Shown here piece by piece: positions 1 to 7,496 of a stretch of 11,451 bases of DNA (position 1 is the stretch's first letter; every line of letters begins with the position of its first letter). The stretch is from Euperipatoides rowelli. Taxonomy: Eukaryota > Onychophora > Udeonychophora > Euonychophora > Peripatopsidae. The stretch is taken from the NCBI GenBank assembly GCA_003024985.2, contig PXIH01S0002571.1; one strand, written 5' to 3'. A program made the translations under genes and the position numbers. Below the pieces are notes generated by a model, which was not told the origin of the DNA, searched no databases, and worked only from the letters and a program-made list of their open reading frames with translations.

Positions 1-396
1 TCAATCGCCATTGGAGTGGAAAGGGTTAATGTTAAGATAAATGTTTATACATGAAAATGATCCGTAGTTATCCTACTTTTAAATGTATATACACATTTTG
101 TGTTAAACAATATCAAATTTAGTAAATATTGAAAATAGTACAAAATGGCATTTTCACGGTATTACCCCCAACTCGGGGTAATACCGTGTATTGTTACTGA
201 ATAGAAATAAGTTTTTACTTTCAGGTACATAATACAAATATAATAAAACATTTATACATTTTTAAAATCAGAATTTAATGCAGATTTCAAAAATCAAAAC
301 CAAAAAATTCTATCTCTAACGATAGTGAAACGGCAATTGAAAATGTAAGATGAACTGGGTTTTTTTTATTACTTGGTTATTCAAAATCAAAGTCTG
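1..396. other. AT-rich non-coding flank
   Basis: No ORF, RNA gene or repeat boundary was recognised here apart from the hairpin at 155-188. The last part may contain more upstream hAT transposase sequence too decayed to read, because the transposase fragment starting near 397 must once have extended further 5'. Confidence 0.5.
155..188. repeat. Perfect 14-bp inverted repeat (hairpin)
   Basis: Arms at 155-168 (CACGGTATTACCCC) and 175-188 are exact reverse complements around a 6-base loop. The stem holds seven G:C pairs in a strongly AT-rich setting, so it would form a stable hairpin or cruciform. No transposon boundary was established around it. A CTGA lies at 197-200, eight bases after the stem, which loosely recalls a Helitron 3' end, but the base after it is A rather than T. 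The hairpin itself is certain; its role is unknown. Confidence 0.8.
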
Positions 397-561
397 ACCT
401 TGTTGCTTGTTGAATTCATGTGTTATCTCTCTCTCCAAGTACAGCTGCTTGTGAGCTAGGATTTTCGAAGATGAACAGGTTTTAAATTTGTTCTAATTGT
501 CACTTCAAATGATGCCATTAGAATTGGAATAAATGGTCTGATTTGCCAATTGGATCCCTAA
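397..561 (+). pseudogene. hAT transposase C-terminal dimerisation fragment, degraded
   Basis: Three short reading-frame pieces in order resemble the C-terminal dimerisation region of hAT-superfamily transposases, which cut and paste hAT DNA transposons in the nucleus. From 397 one frame reads LLLVEFMCYLSL. From about 423 a second frame reads SPSTAACELGFSKMN, matching the family's conserved S-A-x-x-E-R-x-F-S-x-M-N signature with Leu in place of Arg. From about 494 a third frame reads IVTSNDAIRIGINGL and ends at a TAA at 559-561. At least two frameshifts and an in-frame stop separate the pieces, and the N-terminal zinc finger and catalytic RNase H-like core are absent, so it is a dead tail only. 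The assignment rests on motif recognition by eye. The two hAT-type elements just downstream (797-1597 and 1921-3175) show that the superfamily was active here, but nothing links this fragment to either. Confidence 0.68.
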
Positions 562-796
562 GCCTCCTTAAGCACTGTATGACAAACTAAAGGCACAATT
601 TAAAAAATATGTATACTTTTGTATAATAACGGTAAGCTATTGTGTTTTTTAAATAATAATTCAACAGAAGAATTAAATTAATTAGTCTGATTGATGGAGG
701 TGCTTGCCAATTGTTCACACTGAATAGTAAGTTATGGCAGCCAGCATAAATCGGCTAATTGTTAGCAAGATATGGCTTAACATTGTCTGACATACT
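562..796. other. AT-rich non-coding spacer
   Basis: Between the hAT transposase remnant and the left end of the 801-bp hAT element I see no coding potential and no clear terminal inverted repeat. It may include the old 3' untranslated part of the transposase gene. The last eight bases (789-796) are the left target-site duplication of the next element. Confidence 0.45.
789..796. repeat. Left 8-bp target-site duplication, GACATACT
   Basis: The octamer GACATACT here is repeated exactly at 1598-1605. The two copies immediately flank a segment whose outer ends are CAGT and ACTG. An 8-bp duplication with CAG/CTG ends is the standard signature of hAT transposition. Confidence 0.8.
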
Positions 797-1597
797 CAGT
801 CGGACCAGGGTGGTGCCCTGGTACTTTTTATTTAAGGCAGGGGGCACCATGGTACTTTTTTTTTAAAAAAAAACCCCGCATTAGTCGGTCTTAATATTTA
901 AAAGGTTAAAAAATAAGATTTCTGATAAAAAATTGTTCATTTCTAATTACCGTACTAGTAAATACTGTAACAACTTTACTCTGTAAAACTCTTACATATT
1001 ATTTCAATGTCAAAATCATCTTATGAAGTAGCCTACAATGATGCAAAACAGTTGACTACGAAGCTGTTAATCTTCGATTTAGTCTGAATGGCTAATATTT
1101 TAATTTGTTCACTTTTATATTTTTTTACTAACAGCAATAGTTTATTTTAAAATAAAATTAAACCCGACTTAATTTTAGAGACTTGACTACGTTGATTCGC
1201 AAATATAAAAAAAATTGCTGTTTATATAGGCTATATGAAAATAAATTACGGCCATGTGGCTATAATCTTCTTAGGCCATCCTCTGCTTACTGCCTTACTC
1301 ATCATGGTTGAAATTTTGTTACAACCTGTCCTTTCACATAAAAATAGAACATTTTAATAATTATTTTAAAGTAAGTAAAGTTTTCTTTATAGTATAGGCC
1401 TATCATTTATGGAACCACAGAAAACAATACACCACTAACTTTTAACTAAAAAAAAAATAGAACCGTTTGGCTTCCTCTCCAATATTAAAAATTCTGGCAG
1501 CATTCCCCCTCCCCCCCCCCCCCCCCCCCCCCATCCCTATGTCTGATATTTTTGTTTTAGCGCCCTGGTATATTTTTTAACTAGGACTGCACCACTG
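797..1597. mobile_element. Non-autonomous hAT-type DNA transposon (801 bp)
   Basis: The segment begins CAGTCGGACCAGGG and ends GGACTGCACCACTG, whose reverse complement begins CAGTGGTGCAGTCC. The shared CAGT ends and exact flanking 8-bp duplication GACATACT (789-796 and 1598-1605) identify a hAT insertion that would have been mobilised by a transposase supplied in trans. Terminal repeat similarity beyond about the first seven bases is weak. Subterminal words recur: TGCCCTGGTACTTTTTA near 814, GGCACCATGGTACTTTTT near 843 and CGCCCTGGTATATTTTTT near 1561, plus a small ACCAGGG/CCCTGGT hairpin at 804-822. The interior is AT-rich with no ORF and contains a 22-base C run at 1511-1532. The exact duplication suggests that the insertion is not very old. 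Superfamily assignment is fairly strong; I do not recognise the specific family. Confidence 0.75.
1511..1532 (+). repeat. Poly-C homopolymer run (22 bases)
   Basis: An unbroken run of 22 C, preceded by CCCCCT at 1505-1510, lies inside the hAT element about 65 bases from its right end. It could form an i-motif on this strand or G-quadruplexes on the other. Length in such runs is often variable and prone to sequencing error. Confidence 0.9.
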
Positions 1598-1605
1598 GAC
1601 ATACT
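1598..1605. repeat. Right 8-bp target-site duplication, GACATACT
   Basis: Exact copy of 789-796, directly after the CACTG right end of the hAT element. Confidence 0.8.
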
Positions 1606-1920
1606 ATGTATATACTGTATATTTATAATAGTGTAGATAGGCTACTGTATATACAGTATGGTATATAAATAGAAGCAATTGCTGTTATATAATTTATCTA
1701 AAAATGTTTGTGCATGTCATAAAATTATATTCAAGGATATTTATAAAAAAAAACAGCAGATAAAATCATTATAAATAAGCCTACCCCTAAAATGATGATT
1801 AAGCCTAACTTATAAGACAATTTTTACTTTTCCTGGTACGGTAATCCTAATAAGACTAGCCTACTACTATTGTAGGTATATTGGTAATGGAGACATAAAG
1901 TCGCATGCATGTTACTCTAG
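1606..1920. other. AT-rich spacer between two hAT-type elements
   Basis: Non-coding sequence with the palindromic repeat at 1612-1659 and several TAGCCTA/AGCCTA words (near 1777, 1800 and 1858). I see no gene. Confidence 0.5.
1612..1659. repeat. AT-rich inverted repeat with 16-bp palindrome
   Basis: ATACTGTATAT (1612-1622) and ATATACAGTAT (1649-1659) are exact reverse complements 26 bases apart. The right arm overlaps a perfect 16-bp palindrome, TACTGTATATACAGTA, at 1643-1658. It lies just outside the hAT element's right duplication. AT-rich composition makes such structures easier to get by chance, and no function is claimed. Confidence 0.6.
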
Positions 1921-3175
1921 TAGGGCTCCTGAAATGATTTGAAATAAAACCGAAAACACAGTTTTAATCAACAAAACAAAAACCCCTAAAACTGCCTAAA
2001 ATTTGTGTGTGTGTTTTTTTTAATATACTTTAGCAATGCACTTTCATAGGAAAATAAATATAAATTGAAGTTTGATTAAAATGGTAAAAAAAAAAGATTA
2101 ATTATAAAATTATTTAGGCCTACTACAAAATTTTCCAAGCATTACTTAATAGCATTTTTTTTCTAATGATGCATAAATTATTTTATTATAATACAAATTA
2201 ACATTCATTTTAGAATTGGTTATCCCTTTCATATTTTTATTCATTTCATTGAAATATTACGGCTTAACATTATTTAGGGGAAAAGAATTGTTTGTCAGGT
2301 AAAGAGGAGGGTTCAAAAATAATTTTAGCCCAAGCTAATTCTCAGCTTTGAAATGAAAGGATAAAATTAAATGATTTATAATTATTTGCACAAAATCAAT
2401 TATTTATAATCTTTATTAGTTTACAGCAACTAAATTACATTTCTGGTTCAGCTCTTTAAATCTAGAATGCATTTATTTATCGTTGAAATTACAGCATATA
2501 TATATNTTTTAAATGATGCATAGATTATTATAAGACCATGACTGCTGACACTGCAGTGAATCTAGAAAAAGATACATTTTTTCTCCTGCCACTGTACTCA
2601 TGAAAAAAATATTTATGTCCAAATATTAATAACAAACATAGAGTGGATTTCCATGCTCCTCCTCCAAGCATTCATAGTTTTTTTTTACCAAAATAGTCTT
2701 TTATTTTTTTTTAGTATGAAAATAAGTTAGTAGCCTACTGTTCTAAAATATATCAATAGGCTATAAATTATAAGAAAGAGCTTTTCAAATCCGTTATTTT
2801 TATCTTGGAAAATAATTATTATAGCACATAATACGTATGATCGAATTTTACTGTGGCAGGTATTAGGCAGCCATCAAGTGCATGTTTGGCTGTAAATTAT
2901 GCATATGCGACAATTATTACTGTGGCAGGAGACACTTATTATATTATATAATCAAATTCAATTTTATTTATTTTCTTTCATTTTTTAAAACAAATAAATA
3001 GGCTATATGTAGGCCTATGTGATTGAATTTCAAAACGTAATAAAACTTGAACTCAAAAATTATTTTTATGGGTTTAATTTGAAAACCATGAAATATAACC
3101 GTGAAAACCACAATTTTTGATTATAAGAAACGAAAACCACGATTGAAAAAAAAGGGTAGTTTTTCAGAAACCCTA
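1921..3175. mobile_element. Candidate non-autonomous Ac-like hAT element (~1.25 kb)
   Basis: The left end TAGGGCTCCTGAAA (1921-1934) and the reverse complement of the right end, TAGGGTTTCTGAAA (3162-3175), agree at 12 of 14 positions, with only transitions between them. These ends resemble the TAGGGATGAAA terminus of the Ac branch of hAT. Inside the right end the word GAAAACCA(T/C)(G/A) occurs near 3079, 3101 and 3131, and a related CCGAAAACACAG lies near the left end (about 1950). Repeated subterminal words are typical hAT transposase-binding arrays. The flanking octamers are only similar: GTTACTCT at 1911-1918, two bases off the left end, against GTTCCTCC at 3176-3183, six of eight matching. 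The interior has no ORF. A chance pair of short inverted repeats remains possible. Confidence 0.45.
2506..2506. other. Single undetermined base (N)
   Basis: One N interrupts a TATATATAT run, the only ambiguous base in the window. It probably marks an uncertain dinucleotide repeat call. Confidence 0.95.
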
Positions 3176-4207
3176 GTTCCTCCAAAGGAAACTAATAGCC
3201 TACAGATAAATCAGAGCTAACATTTTTTTATTTCTTAGATTAGGCCTAACTGTAGGATAATTTAATGTATAAAACATTTATTTTTGTCTTTGTAAAATTT
3301 GAAGTCATTTGCAACTATTGTAATATGAGTAAAAATGAGGTTTTGGTATACTGTCAACTTAAATTGTGAAGAGGCTTACCTTGAACCATATTCACAAAAC
3401 CGTGTGGAAATCATGGTGGAAATAAGCTTATTTTCTTAGCATATTTATGGTTAAAAATTTTTTTTAAAAAAAAAATAGAATTTAAAATGTTTATTATTGT
3501 CTTGTAAAAATAAAATACAGAAATCTTAAAGGGATGGAGTGGGTGGGCACTAGTTGAATATGCTACCCGGAAGGTGTAAATGTTAACAAAGCAGACGTCC
3601 CAAAACTGTCTTGTGATGAGAGCTGGAGTCCTATCAGCAGCTGTTGGATACACAAGTTATCAGAATATTTGCTTTTGTGTATATTGTTGATGTTGCAGAA
3701 TTTTTAATTCAGTCTTTGCTTAGTGTTTGCCTCAAGGTCATTTTTTTTTTAATATTTGTCATAAAAGAAAATCTATGTATTGGTTGAGTTAACATCTGCT
3801 TTGTAAATAAGATTTTTATTTAAAATATAAGCATTTTTATTTTTTTTTTTTAAAATTCTGTAGCTTTAATTTTTCTTTATGAACATAGTGAATTTGAAGA
3901 ATGTTTTGAATTTGAATTTTTTTTTTTTTAAATATTTTTGTTCAAAATTTAAAGAAAATAGTAAAATAAAAAGTTGAGCTCTAATTCTTGAATATTAATC
4001 TGTTCCTAATCAGTGTGTTTTTAATCTTTTTTTTTTTAATAAAATATTAGTTTTAAAGCTTATGGAAAGAAAAAAAAAATATCCTGCCAAAAAAAAAAAT
4101 TCTACACATAAAGTGTTGGAAATTATTTTAAATTAATTTATTTTTTAAATTCTTAAAAAGTAATCAAATGTATGTTTTTATATTAGCTTAATAATTTTGA
4201 GCATATT
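3176..4207. other. AT-rich non-coding DNA with a small less AT-rich island
   Basis: Most of this stretch is A/T homopolymer-rich and carries no credible gene. Positions 3531-3665 differ in composition and are noted separately. Long T and A runs occur throughout 3730-4150. Confidence 0.5.
3531..3665. other. Unassigned less AT-rich island
   Basis: About 135 bases with visibly higher GC content sit inside very AT-rich sequence. On the plus strand a frame from an ATG near 3578 reads about 35 codons, including LVMRAGVLSAAVGYTSYQN, then stops. On the minus strand an 80-codon frame crosses the island into A/T-rich sequence coding mostly Phe, Ile and Lys. I recognise neither peptide, and no convincing splice sites frame them. 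The island could be a relic exon, an untranslated exon or a fragment of another transposon. Confidence 0.35.
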
Positions 4208-4212
4208 ATATT
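4208..4212. repeat. Left 5-bp target-site duplication, ATATT
   Basis: ATATT lies directly outside the TG end of the left LTR (4213) and is repeated exactly at 9689-9693, directly outside the CA end of the right LTR. Duplications of 4-6 bp are usual for BEL/Pao integrases. Confidence 0.75.
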
Positions 4213-4462
4213 TGTTTATTTGAATTCACTAACACGTGTGATAAAGCTAATAATCACACAACTAAATTGAATTAATTTACTTCAATTGTTAATCAAACAA
4301 CACAGAATTGGTTTTAGAATAATACAGTGCCTAAAATAGACAGCCATATATATCACACTTTTTTTATTATCCAGGTAAAAGTTCTATATTCCATCTGCAC
4401 ATGTTCATCAATGTTACACAAAAAAAAACAGATGGCACCACCTGTCAGTCCAAAGACAAACA
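4213..4462 (-). repeat. 3' long terminal repeat of the BEL/Pao element
   Basis: This 250-bp direct repeat of 9437-9688 begins TG and ends CA on the plus strand. A run of about 45 bases around GGTTTTAGAATAATACAGT is almost unchanged between copies. By eye the LTRs agree at roughly nine of ten aligned positions, with about six indels. The largest indels are 7 bases, near 4235 and near 4391. The divergence implies long residence and independent decay after insertion. Confidence 0.92.
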
Positions 4463-4474
4463 TACAGTACTTAA

Positions 4475-4484
4475 CTCCCACCTT
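4475..4484 (-). other. Candidate polypurine tract
   Basis: On the element strand this reads AAGGTGGGAG, 12 bases before the start of the 3' LTR. A purine-rich tract here would prime plus-strand DNA synthesis. It is short and interrupted by a T, so the exact boundary is uncertain, and the 12-base gap could reflect later mutation. Confidence 0.45.
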
Positions 4485-4521
4485 GACCAGACCATCATAT
4501 CAATATTAGCACTAATTTGAG

Positions 4522-4966
4522 TCAATTGGTAGTATATATGCAGCACTTCGTGATTGGTCTTTTACATACTCCTGTACTTGTCTTAACTGACACCACCCCC
4601 ACAAGATCGTCCCGTCCACGGTGTATGTCGTTGATGCGAGCCAATGGCCACTTCAATGGTAAAAGACCCTCATTTCGAAGTAGGACAAGATCACCGTCAG
4701 TTACATTGACCATGGCAGCAGTCCACTTTCAATGTTGTTGAAACTGTGCCAAATATTCTGATGGTCCACCTTTTCCAAAAATGGTGAAACAAATGTTGGA
4801 TCTGTTGCCAACGAGAAAGCCGATTCCATTTAAGCTCGTTTAGATCAGGCTCAACAATAGATGTCATAGGTTCTCCAATAATAAGATGTCCAAGTGTTAG
4901 TGTTGATAGATCATTTGGGTCTGCTGACACGGGGCACAAGGGACGAGAGTTTAAGACAGGTGTCAA
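4522..4966 (-). pseudogene. Integrase C-terminal region (DUF5641 type), frameshifted
   Basis: This is the end of the BEL/Pao pol polyprotein, after the integrase core. A first frame (4966-4697) carries LNSRPLCPVSADPNDLSTLT, then LGHLIIGEPM and RLSRWQQIQHLFHHFWKRW, the conserved BEL signature running into DUF5641. A second frame (4713-4522) continues with GDLVLLRNEGLLPLKWPLAR and RPITKC, then a stop. The domain is thought to bind nucleic acid or chromatin during integration. One frameshift joins the two parts near 4700-4740; otherwise the domain is close to full length and among the best preserved in the element. Only about 60 bases separate the stop from the 3' LTR, so there is no room for an env gene. 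Confidence 0.88.
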
Positions 4967-5300
4967 CTTGAGTTAACACACTGTACATTTCCTCGTATGT
5001 ACCCACCAATCTCATCAATTCATCCAGCTCATGAGCACCCACAAAGTTTGTTCCACAATCGCTGTAAATATCCGATGGTCTAACACGGCGTGATGTGAAG
5101 GGATGAAGAGCTGCTATAATTGAATCAGTTGATAGGTTATTGACTAGTTCCAAATGGAGTGCTTTGACAACAAAACCGACACACACAAATATATGCCTTG
5201 TGTGACTTAATTTTTCCTTGACCTCTGTCAAGCTGTAACATAAGACCAGCATAGTCAATACCACATCGAAGAAATACTTATACTGGTTGGAAGCGACTAT
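4967..5300 (-). pseudogene. Integrase catalytic core (DDE), missing the Glu block
   Basis: Integrase joins the retrotransposon cDNA ends to chromosomal DNA using Asp, Asp and Glu. The first Asp is in GIDYAG, encoded at 5245-5262 in a frame different from the rest. The second lies in YSDCGTNFVGA (Asp codon 5058-5060), preceded by KALHLELVNNLSTDSIIAAL in the same frame. After HELDELMRLVG the frame jumps straight to TYEEMYSVLTQV (codons near 4986-5003). In the family some 60 residues lie between these, including the W-x-x-x-P-P-x-A-P-H-F-G-G-x-W-E block with the catalytic Glu. That block is absent without loss of frame. The core is therefore catalytically dead regardless of its frameshifts. Confidence 0.88.
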
Positions 5301-5560
5301 GTGGCAAGCTGCCCATGAACTGCTGAGAAGTATTAACACAATGACAAAAACATTTAACACACTTGTGAATGTAAATCTCCTGCCAAGCTTGCAAAATCCA
5401 ATACTTCCCCCTAAGAATTGCTAGTAAAAGTTGAGGTATGCATGTAAATTAGCAACAGGTCATCATTTATAATCAAACTATTGAACACATGACATCCAGG
5501 GAGCAAGATTGGATGTTTCTGCTCATATCTTAATACTGCTTCCTGAAGACATCCACCTAC
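5301..5560 (-). pseudogene. Integrase N-terminal zinc-binding domain, degraded
   Basis: The BEL integrase begins with an H2C2 zinc-finger module. Here LDADGVLRVGGCLQEAVLRY and KHPILLP (in the frame that ends at 5411) give the family's lead-in. The cysteine half, CVKC at 5350-5361, lies in another frame as KYWILQAWQEIYIHKCVKC. The histidine half is damaged: LLIYMHTSTF retains one His, while Asp residues occupy the expected site of the other. A stop at 5411-5413 and a frameshift separate the His and Cys halves. Confidence 0.82.
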
Positions 5561-5943
5561 TCTCAATACCCCATCAGCATCTAAAAATGAACAAAATGAC
5601 TGTAATCTGCTCCTGACAAGAAGTGGAAGCCCCTTCATACACATCTTAATCTCATGAGAGAACACAGTAGACTGAACATGTTTGATCCACACCAACCGTG
5701 CCTGCCGTAGCTCCTGAGTTGACAGAAATCCTGTGGTACTCTTCTGCCCTGCCAACTTGCAGGGCAGAAGAGTACCACAAATTAACAAATCTTTTACAAT
5801 ATGCTGAGTACTGTGCAATGAGGCTGTCATCCAAGATCTCTGGTAAATGCAGACAGTCACCCTTTGTTCCTCCAGTGCAATAGGTTGCTGAGATTTCTGT
5901 ACTCGGAGCCATGAAGGTCCATGCCACCACAAGGAAATGCCAG
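5561..5943 (-). pseudogene. RNase H/integrase linker region of pol
   Basis: One frame carries NSADCLSRRVSPGQLAGISL and WWHGPSWL (about 5990-5910), the BEL motif in which the RNase H domain passes into the integrase polypeptide (A-D-x-x-S-R-G and W-x-x-G-P-x-W-L). Further on comes LSTQELRQARLVWIKHVQS and VFSHEI. A second frame holds AYCKRFVNLWYSS between them, so the reading frame changes at least twice. The changes coincide with a perfect 21-bp inverted repeat at 5732-5779, which accounts for look-alike reading frames on both strands. Confidence 0.82.
5732..5779. repeat. Perfect 21-bp inverted repeat with 6-base loop
   Basis: TGTGGTACTCTTCTGCCCTGC (5732-5752) is the exact reverse complement of 5759-5779, separated by CAACTT. 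The arms are about half GC, so chance is very unlikely. It sits inside broken pol coding sequence at the frame change between AYCKRFVN and LSTQEL. Because of it both strands encode WYSSAL followed by RAEEYHK- or RAEEYHR-like peptides, a mirror effect and not a real antisense gene. A snap-back template switch during DNA synthesis is a likely origin. Confidence 0.93.
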
Positions 5944-6439
5944 CTAATTGACCCGGAGAAACCCTACGTGATAGACAGTCAGCAGAATTGTCCAATGAAT
6001 TTTATGATTCCAATGATGAGGAGGGAAGACCTGCTGTATCTCAGCCACCCTATTGGCCACAAATGTTTCCATTGGTTGGCATGCCCAGAAAGCCAGGTAA
6101 ACTATCTCCCTAAATAAACTCCCAATTTCATTTGACAGCAATCTAGTATAACTTAGTAAGTAATACTGCACCACACAGCTCCAAACAAGGTACACTTATT
6201 TGTTTAATAGGTGACACCTTTGATTTGGCACAAACCAGGTGAGCATTTACATTGGTGTCCTCAGTAGAACAAAGGAAGATTACTGTTCCAAATGCTCTGT
6301 GATGCATCACAGAATCCGTGTAGCTGGGAGTTCTTGAACCTGGAATTCTGTGAGGCAGTTTGATAGTTTCAATTACCAGCAATTCATTCTTGTATTGGTT
6401 CCACTCAGCAACCACATGACCAGAAAGATTTTCATCCAC
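5944..6439 (-). pseudogene. RNase H domain of pol, frameshifted
   Basis: RNase H removes the RNA strand during reverse transcription. The frame 6439-6143 begins AEWNQYKNELLVIETIKLPH, the BEL pattern between reverse transcriptase and RNase H. It continues with YTDSVMHHRAFGTVIFL, where Asp fits the first catalytic residue of the FxDAS motif, and then AKSKVSPIKQISVPCLELCG, where Glu fits the second catalytic residue. A shift follows into the frame reading METFVANRVAEIQQVFPPHHW (6195-5944), the conserved FVANRV-EI segment near the domain end. The middle, with the expected third acidic residue, was not identified. The Arg of the usual PRLEL is Cys here. Confidence 0.85.
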
Positions 6440-7450
6440 ATCACACCATTAACCAAAGCTTCTGAATAATGAGTTATGCATGTATTATGACCAGACCCAA
6501 GTGGATCAAATAATCATGCAACTTCAGATACCATAACACGCTTATTGAAAACCTGTGTCTCTGGACTTGTAAATACTTCAAACACCAACCAACCAATCCA
6601 TAACTGGGATCCAAAGCAATCAATGTTTTTACTGCATCATCAACCTACAACAGTAGAGATGGATGATTAGCACAAAATTCCACAGGTAATGACCGGAGTA
6701 GTTCTGGGTGGCTGCTTGATCACTTACGCAGCTCAAAACTCCCAAAATGCAGTAATTCGATAAGTTGAATCTGCACTGCCAAAGCTTCTGATATTGTATC
6801 AGACCCTGACGAGATCATCCATATAAAAGTCATTTTTCAATATTACTGATGCTAGAAGATATTCACCACATTCATCCTCAGCCAATTGTTGGAGGCATTG
6901 GTAGAAAGATATGGTGCTGCCGCTGTTTCATATGTCACTGTATTTAATCTATATTCCTGTTTGGGTTTACTAACAGAAGACCTCCATAAAACTCTCTGAT
7001 AGTCACAATCATTTTGTTTATCAGCAGTAAAGGCTATGTTGTGCATACGAAAACGAAGCAAAATTGTCAATAAATCTTCTTGAACTGATGGACCCACCAA
7101 CAATTTTTCATTCAATGATGCTCCACTACTAGCTTGGCAGTGCTATCAAACACAACCCGAAGTTTAGTCGTTGAACTGCATGATGTGGCAAATGATACAT
7201 AGGGTGATGACATCCATCATTCACTTGTTCCATGTGGCCTAATGATAGATACTCAGCCATAAAGTCCCATACATGTGTTTTTATCTGCCTGACCAGCCAA
7301 TATCCTCTCCACCTGAAGTAAATTTCTCTGCTATTCCCAAGCACTATGTTGTCATCCTTGAATGGAAGACGGACCACATACTGACCAGTTTTATTCCATG
7401 AATGAGTAGCTGCAAAATGTTTTCATATTTTTTTCTTCAGAATTTAAATG
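6440..7450 (-). pseudogene. Reverse transcriptase domain of pol, fragmented
   Basis: The enzyme would copy the element RNA to DNA. In order: GQYVVRLPF then LGHMEQV and YHLPHHAVQR (about 7390-7165, finger region); KLRVVFD (7145-7165, another frame); LLVGPSVQEDLLTILLRFRM and AFTAD, holding the motif A Asp (7115-6852); DYQRVLWR, then LNTVTYETAAAPYLS; LQQLAEDECGEYLLASVIL leading into YMDD at 6814-6825, the two-Asp active site; and finally FNKRVMV and LFDPLG (about 6550-6480), the BEL-specific thumb/connection signature. All catalytic Asp codons survive, but at least five frame changes and several stops break the domain. Motif A runs directly from TAD to KQNDCDYQR, lacking about ten residues that normally follow the Asp. 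Confidence 0.9.
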
Positions 7451-7496
7451 GTGCTGATAAGGAACTTCCTCTAATTCCCAACACTAGTGAAGCTAC

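Noticed and set aside
155-200. Helitron 3' end (hairpin followed by CTGA)
   Set aside because: Spacing of eight bases is a little short, the next base is A instead of T, and no 5' TC end or Rep/helicase sequence is visible.
3411-3653. 80-codon minus-strand ORF
   Set aside because: More than a third of it is A/T-run sequence giving Phe/Ile/Lys-rich peptide, with no family resemblance; only the less AT-rich island was kept as an observation.
4327-4509. 60-codon plus-strand ORF
   Set aside because: Lies mostly in the LTR, and the corresponding frame is not kept in the other LTR.
4463-4521. An env-like gene downstream of pol
   Set aside because: Only about 60 bases lie between the DUF5641 stop and the 3' LTR.
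5698-5883. Plus-strand ORF repeating WYSSAL and RAEEYHK
   Set aside because: It is an antisense mirror of the pol frame created by the 21-bp inverted repeat, not a gene.
5911-6117. 68-codon plus-strand ORF
   Set aside because: Antisense to recognised RNase H/integrase linker sequence on the minus strand.
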